Shown here: positions 34,267-42,495 of the stretch, one piece after another
Numbering within the stretch: position 1 is the stretch's first letter
How the letters are laid out: each line of letters begins with the position of its first letter
NCBI RefSeq assembly: GCF_004353525.1
Contig: NZ_CP085524.1
Coordinates: forward strand, 1,336,142-1,400,141
From: Zhaonella formicivorans
Lineage (GTDB): Bacteria; Bacillota; DUOV01; Zhaonellaceae
Direction: 5' to 3'
DNA length: 64,000 nucleotides
Notes under the pieces: generated by a model
What the model was told of the DNA's origin: nothing
The model's database searches: none
The model's input: only the letters and a program-made list of their open reading frames with translations
Translations under genes and position numbers: made by a program

Positions 34267-35025
34267 TCAGGGGCGTACTTCTGTAACTTTTTCGCCGGGA
34301 ATAGAAGCCTTGAGCAGTTTGGCCACTTCCGCCAACTGGCTCTCCAAAGTACCGTCGGTAAAACCAGCTTCACTTTCCACCCGGCAGCCGCCTTCGCCTA
34401 TTTCAGCATCAGCAATCACTTGCAGGCTGGCTCCTGCAGGAATCTGGGCCGCAAGCTGTTCCTTATATTCTTTAGCTATCCTTAAATCACGCGGGTTTAC
34501 ATAAAGGAAATAAGTGTCACCCGCATGGGCTTCCCTTAAAGTAGTTTTTGCCACTTCTAAAACTACCGAAGGATCAAGTTCAACCTGTTTACTAAGGATC
34601 TTTTGGGCTATTTCCAGCGACAGAGCAACCAGGGATTCTTCCGCTTCCTGAAACAAACGGCGCTGTGCGGATTGTAATTCACGTAAAACTTCAGCTTTTT
34701 TTTCCACCAGTTCATTTACCTGAGCTTGACCGGCCGCGTATCCTTCCCGGTAACCGGTTTGGTACCCTTCTTCTTTGCCCTCCCTGTAGGCTTCAGCTTT
34801 AATCTGCTCTTTTTCCCTGGCAGCTTCAGCAAAAATGTCCTGAGCCTTAGCACGGGCAGCTGAAAGGATCCGCTCGCTCTCCGCCAAAGCCCATTGCAGT
34901 TTAGCCTGTACCACAGGATCATATTCCAGTTGGTCAATATCGCTAAATTCGCTGCGGACTTCTATTTCCCGGGGCGTATAGTCAGTTATTTGTGCGCCTT
35001 TCAGAACTTTAGATGATGAGGGCAT
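34267..35025 (-). CDS. fliH: Flagellar assembly protein FliH
   Basis: A 252-residue negative regulator and stator of FliI. The N-terminal region is helical, with a repetitive GxxxG-like stretch typical of FliH (AYREGKEEGYQTGYREGYAA, residues ~90-110), and the C-terminal domain binds FliI. The ATG at 35025 overlaps the fliG end by 17 bp with GGGGTGG upstream; an in-frame GTG at 35034 is an alternative. Confidence 0.88.
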   Translation of the reverse strand: MPSSSKVLKGAQITDYTPREIEVRSEFSDIDQLEYDPVVQAKLQWALAESERILSAARAKAQDIFAEAAREKEQIKAEAYREGKEEGYQTGYREGYAAGQAQVNELVEKKAEVLRELQSAQRRLFQEAEESLVALSLEIAQKILSKQVELDPSVVLEVAKTTLREAHAGDTYFLYVNPRDLRIAKEYKEQLAAQIPAGASLQVIADAEIGEGGCRVESEAGFTDGTLESQLAEVAKLLKASIPGEKVTEVRP

Positions 35026-36016
35026 CTTCACCACCCCGTGAAATTATAATCTCGCCGGTCTCATCCAGCCTGCGGATAACCTGTACAATACGCTGCTGTG
35101 CTTCTTCCACATCCCGCAGGCGAATGGGGCCCAAAAATTCAATATCTTCTTTAAGCATTTCAGCAGCGCGCTGCGACATATTCTTGTAAATTCGCTGGGC
35201 CACTTCCTGGCTGGAGCCTTTGAGCGCAAGAGCCAGGTCTTTGCTGTCCACATCCCGCAGTATGCGCCTGATTGAGGTATCGTCAAGGTTGATAATATCT
35301 TCAAAGACAAACATCCGCTTCCGGATTTCGTCAGCCAGTTCCTGGTCCTCAGCTTCCAGGGACTCTAAAATGGTTTTCTCCGTCCCCCGGTCTACCCTGT
35401 TCAGAATATCCACCAGGGTGGCAATCCCCCCCACGCTGGCGAAATCATGTTCCACTAATGAGGACAACCGCTTTTCCAATACGCTCTCTACTTGCCGGAC
35501 AATTTCCGGCGAGGTGCGTTCCATGAGGGCAATGCGCTTGGCAATATCAGTCTGCATTTCTTCCGGCAGGCTGCTCAAGACGATGGCAGCCTGCTCCGGT
35601 TCCAAGTAGGCCAAAATTAAAGCAATCGTCTGGGGATGCTCGTTGGAAATGAAATTTACCAGCTGTTTTGGCTCAGCTTTGCGAATCAAGGAAAAAGGCC
35701 TTATCTTGGAACTCTCCGTCAACTTTTTGATCAGTTCGTTGGCTTTGGCCGGGCCCAGCGTTTTTTCCAAAATCTCGCGGGCGTATTTGATCCCCCCGTG
35801 CAGCAAATACTGCTGGGCCTCATTCATCTGCAAAAACTCGTGAATTACGGCGAATTTTTCATCGTTATCCACAGTTGTTGTGTTGGCAATCTGGTAAGTG
35901 ACTCTTTCTATGTCGCTTTCCGGCAGCTGCTTCAAAACAGCAGAAGAGATCTCAGGGCCCAGTACCATCAGTAAAATTGCCGCTTTTTCCAGCCCTGTTA
36001 ATTCGCGTTTGGGCAA
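35009..36016 (-). CDS. fliG: Flagellar motor switch protein FliG
   Basis: A 335-residue torque-generating C-ring protein. The N domain binds FliF; the EHPQ motif of the middle domain is in ISNEHPQTIALILAYLEPEQ near residue 128. The C-terminal domain has the charged torque helix (INLDDTSIRRILRDVDSKDL). The start is TTG at 36016 with AGGAGTGAAGGAA upstream. It is 12 bp from fliF. Confidence 0.95.
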   Translation of the reverse strand: MPKRELTGLEKAAILLMVLGPEISSAVLKQLPESDIERVTYQIANTTTVDNDEKFAVIHEFLQMNEAQQYLLHGGIKYAREILEKTLGPAKANELIKKLTESSKIRPFSLIRKAEPKQLVNFISNEHPQTIALILAYLEPEQAAIVLSSLPEEMQTDIAKRIALMERTSPEIVRQVESVLEKRLSSLVEHDFASVGGIATLVDILNRVDRGTEKTILESLEAEDQELADEIRKRMFVFEDIINLDDTSIRRILRDVDSKDLALALKGSSQEVAQRIYKNMSQRAAEMLKEDIEFLGPIRLRDVEEAQQRIVQVIRRLDETGEIIISRGGEDALII

Positions 36017-36028
36017 ATTCCTTCACTC

Positions 36029-37564
36029 CTAATCCTCTGCTAACCAAACTTTAATTAATTGCGCCGCTTCTTCTGGTTTCTGCCTGACGATATCTTTTAG
36101 ATGCTGCTGCTTCTCTTTCCTGGCCCTTTCTTCAGGAGAAATTTGCGGGACAACAGGTTCCACAGGGGTTACCGGAACAACTTCCTCTACTACCGGCAAG
36201 GCAGCAGCCGCTTTCTTTTTCCTTCGTCTGGCAAGCACCAGTAAGAGAAGCAGGAATAAAGCAGCACCTAAGCCAACCCATTTGAAATAGGGAGGAAATA
36301 CAATTTTAGCGGGCTGTGCATTGCTATCGGAACCGGCAGGCTGTTCTGCCAGGCCGGCGTTGTTTTCAAAAGCCATGCCGGTGACGTTGATCTGATCGCC
36401 GCGCAAAGGCTGTAAACCTATAGCAGTGGCCACCATGCCCTCAATCTGTGTAACCTGCGCCTGGGTGAGCTGCCCGTCAACCACAACTGAGACAGATAAA
36501 CTGCGGAGCTGTCCCTGAGCTCTAACAGTATGCCTTTCCGTTTGGTCCACATTATAGTTGGTTGTAGTGTCTTGTTTCTGGTAACTGGAATTTCCTTGCC
36601 CCCCGGCAACATATCCCGGAACCTGAGGTGTAACATTGGGCGCACCCACCACCCCTCCGGCCCCCCCCGTGTTGGTGCTTTGCTCGGTGGAGGTTTGCTG
36701 TCCCACTATGCTGCCGTCACCGTAATCCAATGTCTTTTCCTCCACCCGGTCAAAATCCAGGTCTGCGGAAACCATCACAATAGACTTCCCCGGGCCGAAT
36801 ACAGTGGAGAGCATTCCTTGCACCCGTTTCTCCAGGTCTTTTTCATACTGTCTTTTCAATTCATATTGATCAAGCCTAATCTGGGTTAAATTGGCCTCGC
36901 CCACACTGACCTCGTCACTCAAAACCCGACCGGTGGTATCGATGACTTTGACATTTTCCGGCGGCAAATTTTGCACACTGCTTGATACCAGATAGATGAT
37001 GCCCTTGACCTGTTCAGCATTCAGCTTAGCCAAAGGCCTCATTTTAAGGGTAATCGCCGCCGAAGCCGGCTGCTCTTCCTCCACAAATACGCTTTCTTTC
37101 GGCAGTACCAGGTGGACCCTGGCCTGTTCAACTTCATCGAAAGCCACAATGGTGCGGCGCAGTTCTTCCTGCAGCGCCCTTTGGTAATCCACTTCCCTTT
37201 CAAAAGGCGTCTGACCCAGTTTGCTCTGGTCAAACAGTTCAAAGCCCAGGCCTGTTTGCGTTAAGACACCGGCCCCCGCCAGTTCGATCCGGGCTTCGTA
37301 CACTTTTTCCTTGGGAACAGAGATGGTTGTACCCTGGTTTTCCAACTTATAAGGCACTTTCAGTTCTTTTAATTTTTCAACTACTGCATTAGCTTGTTTC
37401 GGTTCCAGATCGCTGAATAAGGGGGCATATTCCTCCCGTGTCAACCACTGGACAAAGAAAATGCCTGCCAGGATAACTGCTGCACTCATTACTACGATAA
37501 TTGACTTTTTGGCATTTGAAAGCCCGTTCCATTTATCAGCTAACGTCTTGAGCAATCCGTTCAC
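36029..37564 (-). CDS. fliF: Flagellar MS-ring protein FliF
   Basis: A 511-residue membrane ring protein. Membrane helix 1 spans ~residues 21-41 and helix 2 ~428-447 (WVGLGAALFLLLLLVLARRR). Between them are the ring-building motifs (KLKELKVPYKLENQGTTISV, LGFELFDQSKLGQTPFEREV). The C-terminal FliG-binding tail EEAAQLIKVWLAED is present. The start is GTG at 37564. Confidence 0.95.
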   Translation of the reverse strand: MNGLLKTLADKWNGLSNAKKSIIVVMSAAVILAGIFFVQWLTREEYAPLFSDLEPKQANAVVEKLKELKVPYKLENQGTTISVPKEKVYEARIELAGAGVLTQTGLGFELFDQSKLGQTPFEREVDYQRALQEELRRTIVAFDEVEQARVHLVLPKESVFVEEEQPASAAITLKMRPLAKLNAEQVKGIIYLVSSSVQNLPPENVKVIDTTGRVLSDEVSVGEANLTQIRLDQYELKRQYEKDLEKRVQGMLSTVFGPGKSIVMVSADLDFDRVEEKTLDYGDGSIVGQQTSTEQSTNTGGAGGVVGAPNVTPQVPGYVAGGQGNSSYQKQDTTTNYNVDQTERHTVRAQGQLRSLSVSVVVDGQLTQAQVTQIEGMVATAIGLQPLRGDQINVTGMAFENNAGLAEQPAGSDSNAQPAKIVFPPYFKWVGLGAALFLLLLLVLARRRKKKAAAALPVVEEVVPVTPVEPVVPQISPEERARKEKQQHLKDIVRQKPEEAAQLIKVWLAED

Positions 37565-37586
37565 ACTTATACACCATCTCTATTGA

Positions 37587-37741
37587 TCAGTTGTTAGTTG
37601 TTGGTTATTGGTTACAAGTTAAAAGCTAAACAATTAGCGCATCTTATACTGGTATGATTGCTATGTTAAATCGAAGAAGCCGGAAGTTGATAGCTGCTAG
37701 CTGCTAGCTGAAAGCTGACGGCTGGCAGCTAATAGCCGCTA
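37587..37741. repeat. Heptamer repeats between fliE and fliF
   Basis: An AGTTGTT/GGTTATT-type set lies at about 37587-37620. A second set (AGCTGCT, AGCTGCT, AGCTGAA, AGCTGAC, GGCTGGC, AGCTAAT, AGCCGCT) runs from about 37690 into the fliE stop codon. They account for most of the 174-bp gap inside this core operon. Confidence 0.8.
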
Positions 37742-38053
37742 GATTTGCATACGCGAAATTTCCTGGTATGCTTCCACAATCTTGTTGCGGATTTGGACAG
37801 TCAGCTGCAGTGCTAAGTTAGCCTGTTCAGTGGCCAGCATAACATCATGCAAGTCCACCTCGCCACCGGCAACAAACTGTTTTGTTAACTCATCGGCCTG
37901 CAGTTGCAGTTGATTTACTTCCTGCAGCTTCTCCCGCAAAGCCTGTCCAAATGATGCGGCCACAGCCGCCGCTCCATTTCCCTCATTTTTCGTTCCTGTT
38001 TCAGTTTTATTTAAAGTTAAAGGCTGAATTGTATTTAAGGAAACTTTCATCAT
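37739..38053 (-). CDS. fliE: Flagellar hook-basal body protein FliE
   Basis: A 104-residue MS-ring/rod adaptor. The C-terminal helix VMLATEQANLALQLTVQIRN KIVEAYQEI region is diagnostic. The N-terminal ~30 residues are variable. It lies 9 bp after flgC. The stop codon TAG is formed inside a heptamer repeat. Confidence 0.93.
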   Translation of the reverse strand: MMKVSLNTIQPLTLNKTETGTKNEGNGAAAVAASFGQALREKLQEVNQLQLQADELTKQFVAGGEVDLHDVMLATEQANLALQLTVQIRNKIVEAYQEISRMQI

Positions 38054-38062
38054 ACATTACTC

Positions 38063-38488
38063 CTATCCGCGGCCAATTTCCAAAGCTTTCATAGCCATGG
38101 CTTTACCGGCATTCAAAACAGTAACATTGGCCTCATAAGACCTGGTAGCAGTAATCAGGTCTACCATTTCAGTTACTATGTTGATGTTGGGCAGGTGTAC
38201 ATACCCCTGGGGGTCCGCATCAGGGTGGCTGGGGTCGTAGACTAATTTGTCAGGGCTGTTATCCTGCACAATGGCCGCCACCTGAACCCCTTTTCCCCGG
38301 TAGCCTTGCCGGCTGCCCAAAGCCTGCTCCAACTGCTCAGCAAAAACAGCCACCTTCCGGCGATAGGGACCTCCTTCCGCAGTCCTGGTAGTGTTGATAT
38401 TAGCGATGTTGCTGGAGATCAAGTCCATCCGCAGGCGTTCAGCCGTAAGTCCCGTGGCGCTGATGGCCAGTGAGTTAAACAGACGCAT
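38063..38488 (-). CDS. flgC: Flagellar basal-body rod protein FlgC
   Basis: A 141-residue proximal rod protein. The N-terminal rod motif MDLISSNIANINTTRTAEGG and the C-terminal INIVTEMVDLITATRSYEAN are typical, and DPQGYVHLPN marks FlgC. It is contiguous with flgB (2-bp gap). Confidence 0.94.
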   Translation of the reverse strand: MRLFNSLAISATGLTAERLRMDLISSNIANINTTRTAEGGPYRRKVAVFAEQLEQALGSRQGYRGKGVQVAAIVQDNSPDKLVYDPSHPDADPQGYVHLPNINIVTEMVDLITATRSYEANVTVLNAGKAMAMKALEIGRG

Positions 38489-38490
38489 AT

Positions 38491-38901
38491 CTATCTCCTC
38501 CCATCGTTAATAACATAGCGCAAGATGCCAAGCCTGCTGTTCAGCTGACTGGCAGCCGCGTTGTAATTAATGGAATTCATGGCTACTTGAACCATTTCCG
38601 CATCAATATCCACGTTGTTCCCGTCCTGCCGAAGTGAAGTGTTACGGTCGGTCTCCACCACAGGCCGGACTTCTGCCGCTGTTTGCGGGGGCCTGATATG
38701 GCCGGGTTTATCACCTGCTAAAATAATTCCTTTGTTTTTGCCCAGTGCCTTTTGCAAACTCTCCTCAAAAACCACATAAGAACGCTTATATCCCGGTGTA
38801 TTTACATTGGCAATGTTATGGGCCAATACGCTTTGTCTGAGGCTTGCTGTATCTAAAGCCTTGGCCAAAATTTGCATGGTATTATTGGAAAAAACGCGCA
38901 T
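38491..38901 (-). CDS. flgB: Flagellar basal-body rod protein FlgB
   Basis: A 136-residue proximal rod protein (SVLAHNIANVNTPGYKRSYV; DIDAEMVQVAMNSINYNAAA). It is the first gene of the long fla/che operon. The upstream 413-bp region (38902-39314) must hold its promoter; on the minus strand a TTGCCGAATAAAA stretch and several AT-rich boxes are seen, but no confident sigma-A or sigma-28 pair. Confidence 0.94.
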   Translation of the reverse strand: MRVFSNNTMQILAKALDTASLRQSVLAHNIANVNTPGYKRSYVVFEESLQKALGKNKGIILAGDKPGHIRPPQTAAEVRPVVETDRNTSLRQDGNNVDIDAEMVQVAMNSINYNAAASQLNSRLGILRYVINDGRR

Positions 38902-39167
38902 GCCGTCGCCCCCCTTTTAACCACTGGTTTTTTTGCACAATACCCCCCAAAAATTTTTGGAGTGACGTATGGTTTAATATAATCAATATATGGAAACTAT
39001 CTAGATAAAGTTCCACATTTAGTTATTAAATCCTGTTTTATTCGGCAATTTTTTCGCCTACCAATACAAAATTTAACAAAAATTTTACATATCCAACTGA
39101 AGTTTCTGTTCTTTTTCTCCAATTTAACATCGCTTGCTGTTTCCCGTCGAGAGAAAAATGTCGAAAA

Positions 39168-39196
39168 TTGCTAAGATAGGAAAAGGGGCCTATAAT
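39168..39196 (+). promoter_or_regulatory. Orphan sigma-A-like promoter with adjacent Spo0A-box-like site
   Basis: TTGCTA (39168-39173), a 17-nt spacer and a perfect TATAAT (39191-39196) lie on the plus strand between flgB and fliS, where both neighbours are on the minus strand. TGTCGAA, the Spo0A box core, is at 39159-39165 directly upstream of the -35. A transcript from ~39203 would run into a hairpin plus T-run at 39253-39271. It could also be a chance match in AT-rich DNA. Confidence 0.35.
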
Positions 39197-39242
39197 TATC
39201 GTGGGACGTCCCAGAAATATATAGGACTTATAGCGCCAGGAA

Positions 39243-39311
39243 ATAAAAAAAAGCCCGGCTTGGGCATTTTTAAAAAGTTTCTAAAAGGGCAGGTCTTGGA
39301 CCTGTCCTTTT
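39243..39311 (-). terminator. Double terminator after fliS
   Basis: Immediately after the fliS stop, a 13-bp stem (39283-39295 with 39299-39311, loop TTG, one G-U) ends in T residues on the minus strand. It is followed by GCCC/GGGC (39253-39256, 39262-39265) and a run of eight T (minus strand). They separate the late fliD operon from the flgB operon. Confidence 0.8.
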
Positions 39312-39314
39312 GAA

Positions 39315-39731
39315 TCACTCGGCTGTAATATTTAAGCTGTTGTAATTGGTCTTGTAGCTGTGGTTGTGAAGCTGTCTGGTTGCTTCCACCCAGGTATCTC
39401 TCAGCTCGCTTAATAAACTGTAAACTTCGTCTGCAGCTTGCAAGTCTTTTTGAACATTGGCCGTAATCAAGCGCCGGTACATAAAATCATACAGCAAGAA
39501 AAGATTTTCGGCAATCTCCCCTACTTCCCGGTTTAAATTAGACATTAGCTCGGCAATAATCTTTTGGGCTTTGATAAAGTTGGTGTTGGATTTTTCTATG
39601 TCCTTTTCCTCTATGCCTGCTTTAGCCTGCGCAATGAACCTTAGCGCCCCGTCGTAGAGCATAGTGACCAGCTTCTCCTGGGAAGCAGTATTAACTTGAT
39701 TGGTTTGATAGGCCTGAAAAGCATTAGCCAT
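39315..39731 (-). CDS. fliS: Flagellin export chaperone FliS
   Basis: A 138-residue helical chaperone that binds the C-terminal D0 helix of flagellin and delivers it to FlhA. Diagnostic: QTASQEKLVTMLYDGALRFI-type segment (NTASQEKLVTMLYDGALRF), with FLLYDFMYRRLITANVQKD. The start at 39731 has GAGGT 6 nt upstream; an ATG six bases earlier is an alternative. Last gene of the fliD operon. Its client region is exactly the part of FliC restored by intron splicing. Confidence 0.93.
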   Translation of the reverse strand: MANAFQAYQTNQVNTASQEKLVTMLYDGALRFIAQAKAGIEEKDIEKSNTNFIKAQKIIAELMSNLNREVGEIAENLFLLYDFMYRRLITANVQKDLQAADEVYSLLSELRDTWVEATRQLHNHSYKTNYNSLNITAE

Positions 39732-39760
39732 ATTCATACCTCAGGACCCCCCCGTTTCTT

Positions 39761-39802
39761 AGTGTTGAGTGTTGAGTGTTGAGTGTTGAGTGTTGAGTGT
39801 TG
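39761..39802. repeat. Six perfect AGTGTTG heptamers
   Basis: AGTGTTG is repeated six times without a mismatch between fliS and the flaG-like gene, followed by a TTTTGAA-type stretch to 39830. Perfect identity suggests recent slippage and likely length variation among strains. Confidence 0.95.
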
Positions 39803-39846
39803 TGTTTAATTTTGAATTTTGAATTATTGTTTGCTCTTGCCTCGAC

Positions 39847-40218
39847 TTAAGCTTTTTCGTCCAGTAAAAATCCTTTGGATTGGTAGTTGCGGCCGAGGAT
39901 AAGGCCGGCCTGGCGGGGCGAAAGCCGATGGACCACTTTCCCGGTGGAGAATTCAGTCACCTGTACGTACCAACGACCGCTTTCCTCTAGCAAGTACAAG
40001 CGAATAGGCTTATTTTCTTTTTCCAATTCGGCGTTAAGTTCCTCAAGAAAAAGCACCAACTCTTCCCTTTTGCCATCCCGGTGCCACTGACGCCCCTTGC
40101 CCTTCTCATCGTGTTCGGTAACCTTGAGACTCCTGGCATCATGAACAATTTGCTTGCTGGTACGTTCCTTGACGTTATTCAGGATTATCGGGTCGATGCC
40201 TGGAATCTTAGTTAACAT
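39847..40218 (-). CDS. Divergent FlaG-like protein
   Basis: A 123-residue protein. Its C-terminal half (LFLEELNAELEKENKPIRLY, VQVTEFSTGKVVHRLSPRQA, ending GFLLDEKA) follows the FlaG pattern of helix, two strands and the terminal LLVDEKA-like motif, but is highly diverged. A canonical FlaG is at 43738. The N terminus is short and basic. The ATG at 40218 follows GAGGTGGGGAAG. FlaG proteins influence filament length; a role for this copy is inferred from position between fliT and fliS. Confidence 0.6.
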   Translation of the reverse strand: MLTKIPGIDPIILNNVKERTSKQIVHDARSLKVTEHDEKGKGRQWHRDGKREELVLFLEELNAELEKENKPIRLYLLEESGRWYVQVTEFSTGKVVHRLSPRQAGLILGRNYQSKGFLLDEKA

Positions 40219-40233
40219 CTTCCCCACCTCGGC

Positions 40234-40608
40234 TTACTTTTTCTTATCTATAAAAGCCCCTTCAACCTGGATAGAACGCTGGTGATACAGGCTATCACCC
40301 TTTTTATTCCGCTGCAATTCAATAAGCTTGGTTGCAATGGATTTCTTGGTGCGGTCCAAACCTGCTACCAGTTGTGCATTTAATTGGCGTAATTCGTCCA
40401 ACAACACCAGTATCTCATCATTTTTACGAGCAGGTTCACTTAATTTTAAATCAATCCTGTCTATTTCTTCAATAATCCGATCCTTTTCATCAAACAACGA
40501 ACTAATGGGCTCATATTGACCGTTATCAAGCATTTGCACTTGTAGAATAGTTAGCTTCTTCAATTTCTCTAAAAGCACTCTTTTTTTATTTAATAAACTG
40601 TCGGCCAT
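40234..40608 (-). CDS. fliT: FliT/FlgN-like flagellar chaperone
   Basis: A 124-residue all-helical protein (KRVLLEKLKKLTILQVQMLD, LDELRQLNAQLVAGLDRTKK) with the look of the FliT/FlgN export-chaperone families. FliT binds FliD, the next gene upstream. The ribosome site before the ATG at 40608 is weak (GGATGTG). Sequence identity to FliT is low, so position is the main evidence. Confidence 0.6.
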   Translation of the reverse strand: MADSLLNKKRVLLEKLKKLTILQVQMLDNGQYEPISSLFDEKDRIIEEIDRIDLKLSEPARKNDEILVLLDELRQLNAQLVAGLDRTKKSIATKLIELQRNKKGDSLYHQRSIQVEGAFIDKKK

Positions 40609-40639
40609 TTTTGCACATCCATTATTGTCATTTTAATAA

Positions 40640-40706
40640 AGCTGATAGCTGAAGGCTAAAAGCTGATGGCTGCCAGCTGATAGCTGATGGCTAAAAGCTG
40701 ACAGCT
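40640..40706. repeat. Degenerate heptamer repeat after fliD
   Basis: Nine to ten units of CTGATAG, CTGAAGG, CTAAAAG, CTGATGG and CTGCCAG type lie between fliT and fliD, starting about 7 nt after the fliD stop. This is the same family as 6900-6986. Confidence 0.85.
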
Positions 40707-40712
40707 AACTGC

Positions 40713-42254
40713 TTACTGGGAGAATTGCTGCATCAACCAGGCCGACTGCATATTGGCCCGCTGGATAGCCTGTTCCATGGCGGTAAACTGCCGCCAGTAG
40801 CGGTCCTCCAACTGCATTAAACGATTTTCCTTCTGCTCTATCCGCTTATCGATATCCTTGATGCGTTCCGCCAAAACGCTGTTATCGTACAGCGAAAGAG
40901 ACAGATCGCTTCCTGCCTGTTTGGTCATGTCATCCATTGCCTTGTTTATAGCGTCGTATAGCCTCTGGGCCACGCCCTTTTCACTGTCATTATTAGTGTC
41001 GCTTTTTTGGGTAAAAAACTTTAAAACCTCTTCAGGTCTGTTATTGATAGCGTCCTTTAATTTCTGTTCATTGGTGATATAAAGCTTTCCACCTTCAAGA
41101 TAAGTACCTGTTGACAGACCATATTCCGACATCTGGTCGTATTTGGCGTCAAGCCCCTGTACCGGGTTGCTCCAGGCGTAGCGCATCTTGTCCAAAACAC
41201 CGCGGAGGATAGGGTCGCCTTTTAGCATCCCGCTCCTTGCTTTTTCTTCCCAAAGTTTGACTTCATCGTCGCTCATTTCTTTTTTCTGCTCTTCGGTTAG
41301 CGGCAGATAGTCCCGGTAGCGCTCTTCCTTAACCTCGGCATCTATTTTGGCGATGATTTCGTTGTATTTGTCTATAAAACTTTTAACGGAATTAAAAATG
41401 GCATCTCCGTCACTTGTTACTGAAACCGAAACAGGCTTTCCAGCCTGGCTTTCTCCTTGAAGGGTAAAGGTTGTACCGTTGACCGTAAATTCATTGCTTT
41501 TCTTCACCATGTCGAAGCCGTTAAATTTTACCAGTGCATTTTTGCCGTCTACCACATTTGCAGTATCTAACATCAAAGTTTTTGTTAAAAAATCACCTGT
41601 TATCTCAATATCCTTGCCGGAAGCATTATTGTCACCTGTTCTGGTGGTGGACATATAAACCTTATTGTTATCCGGATCATAAAAGACTGCTATGCCTAAA
41701 TCCCTGTCCGAAGAAATTTTACTCAGAATACCATTTAATGAATCGCTGGTATTGACGGTAAAAGTCTTCTCAACCGCAGTACCATCTTCTTTATAAGTTT
41801 TGATGGTAAAAGAAAGGGTTGCAGGGTCTCCGGCCAGCGGCGAACTGTCTGTAAAATAGTTCTTTTGGGATAAAATTGACTTATTCGGGTCAAATCCCGC
41901 GCTGGTGATGGTTCCAGAACTGCTTACCCGTGAGGCATCTGCCAGCTGAGTTACTTCAATGGTATACGTTCCCGTAGCAGCATTGTTTGCCGAGGAGACA
42001 GTCACAACAGCAGTATCGCTGCTGGTTGCCTTCCGAGGCAAAAATGTGCTTTGCAACCTCATCTTGCTGGCTTCGTCCCTCAATGAACGAAGCAGTGTAT
42101 TAATGGCACGGTAATCGTCTTTCTTCCACTGCAGCAGTGTTTTGTCCTGTTTTAATTTATCTACAGGCTTCCTGGCTGCAGCCATCAAATCCTTCACTAT
42201 CTGGTCTATATCCAACCCGGAAGCCAAGCCGCCTATGCGCAAATTGCTTACCAT
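40713..42254 (-). CDS. fliD: Filament cap protein FliD
   Basis: A 513-residue hook-associated protein 2. The N-terminal coiled segment (NLRIGGLASGLDIDQIVKDL, then WKKDDYRAINTLLRSLRDEA) and a C-terminal helix (RLMQLEDRYWRQFTAMEQAI) form the cap core, with a variable outer region between. It opens the late operon and lies ~120 bp downstream of a sigma-28 promoter. Confidence 0.94.
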   Translation of the reverse strand: MVSNLRIGGLASGLDIDQIVKDLMAAARKPVDKLKQDKTLLQWKKDDYRAINTLLRSLRDEASKMRLQSTFLPRKATSSDTAVVTVSSANNAATGTYTIEVTQLADASRVSSSGTITSAGFDPNKSILSQKNYFTDSSPLAGDPATLSFTIKTYKEDGTAVEKTFTVNTSDSLNGILSKISSDRDLGIAVFYDPDNNKVYMSTTRTGDNNASGKDIEITGDFLTKTLMLDTANVVDGKNALVKFNGFDMVKKSNEFTVNGTTFTLQGESQAGKPVSVSVTSDGDAIFNSVKSFIDKYNEIIAKIDAEVKEERYRDYLPLTEEQKKEMSDDEVKLWEEKARSGMLKGDPILRGVLDKMRYAWSNPVQGLDAKYDQMSEYGLSTGTYLEGGKLYITNEQKLKDAINNRPEEVLKFFTQKSDTNNDSEKGVAQRLYDAINKAMDDMTKQAGSDLSLSLYDNSVLAERIKDIDKRIEQKENRLMQLEDRYWRQFTAMEQAIQRANMQSAWLMQQFSQ

Positions 42255-42372
42255 CTTTTTACCCCCCTGGAAAAATGCTTCATTTTTCAGGACAAGTCTA
42301 GTTATACCAGTTTGACTAAACCCTTTCTAGTTGCAATACCTCCAACCCGACACACTTACACTTCTAATACAT

Positions 42373-42399
42373 ATATCGGAAAAATCTTGGTAAAGTTTA
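42373..42399 (-). promoter_or_regulatory. Sigma-28 (FliA) promoter of the fliD operon
   Basis: The minus strand reads TAAA (42396-42399), 15 nt, then TCCGATAT (42373-42380), against the consensus TAAA-N15-GCCGATAA. It directs transcription towards fliD-fliT-flaG-like-fliS. It closely matches the site at 44125. Confidence 0.85.
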
Positions 42400-42495
42400 G
42401 GGGAATAGCAGGTTTTTGCAAAATTATTATACCTAAAAGAAAAAAGCCAGCTGGCTGACTATGTTGGGCAACAACTATTTAATAACTGCATTTAA

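Noticed and set aside
34239-34373. 45-codon N-terminal extension of FliI
   Set aside because: It overlaps fliH, has no FliI similarity and no ribosome site; MAIDLSKYREIV matches the family start.
38902-39160. Sigma-28 or sigma-A promoter for flgB
   Set aside because: A GCCGAATA box is present on the minus strand, but TAAA lies 25 nt away instead of 15, and no -35/-10 pair has good spacing. I could not assign a promoter.
39761-39802. CRISPR array
   Set aside because: Units are 7 nt and directly tandem, with no spacers. The same holds for all the other repeat tracts.
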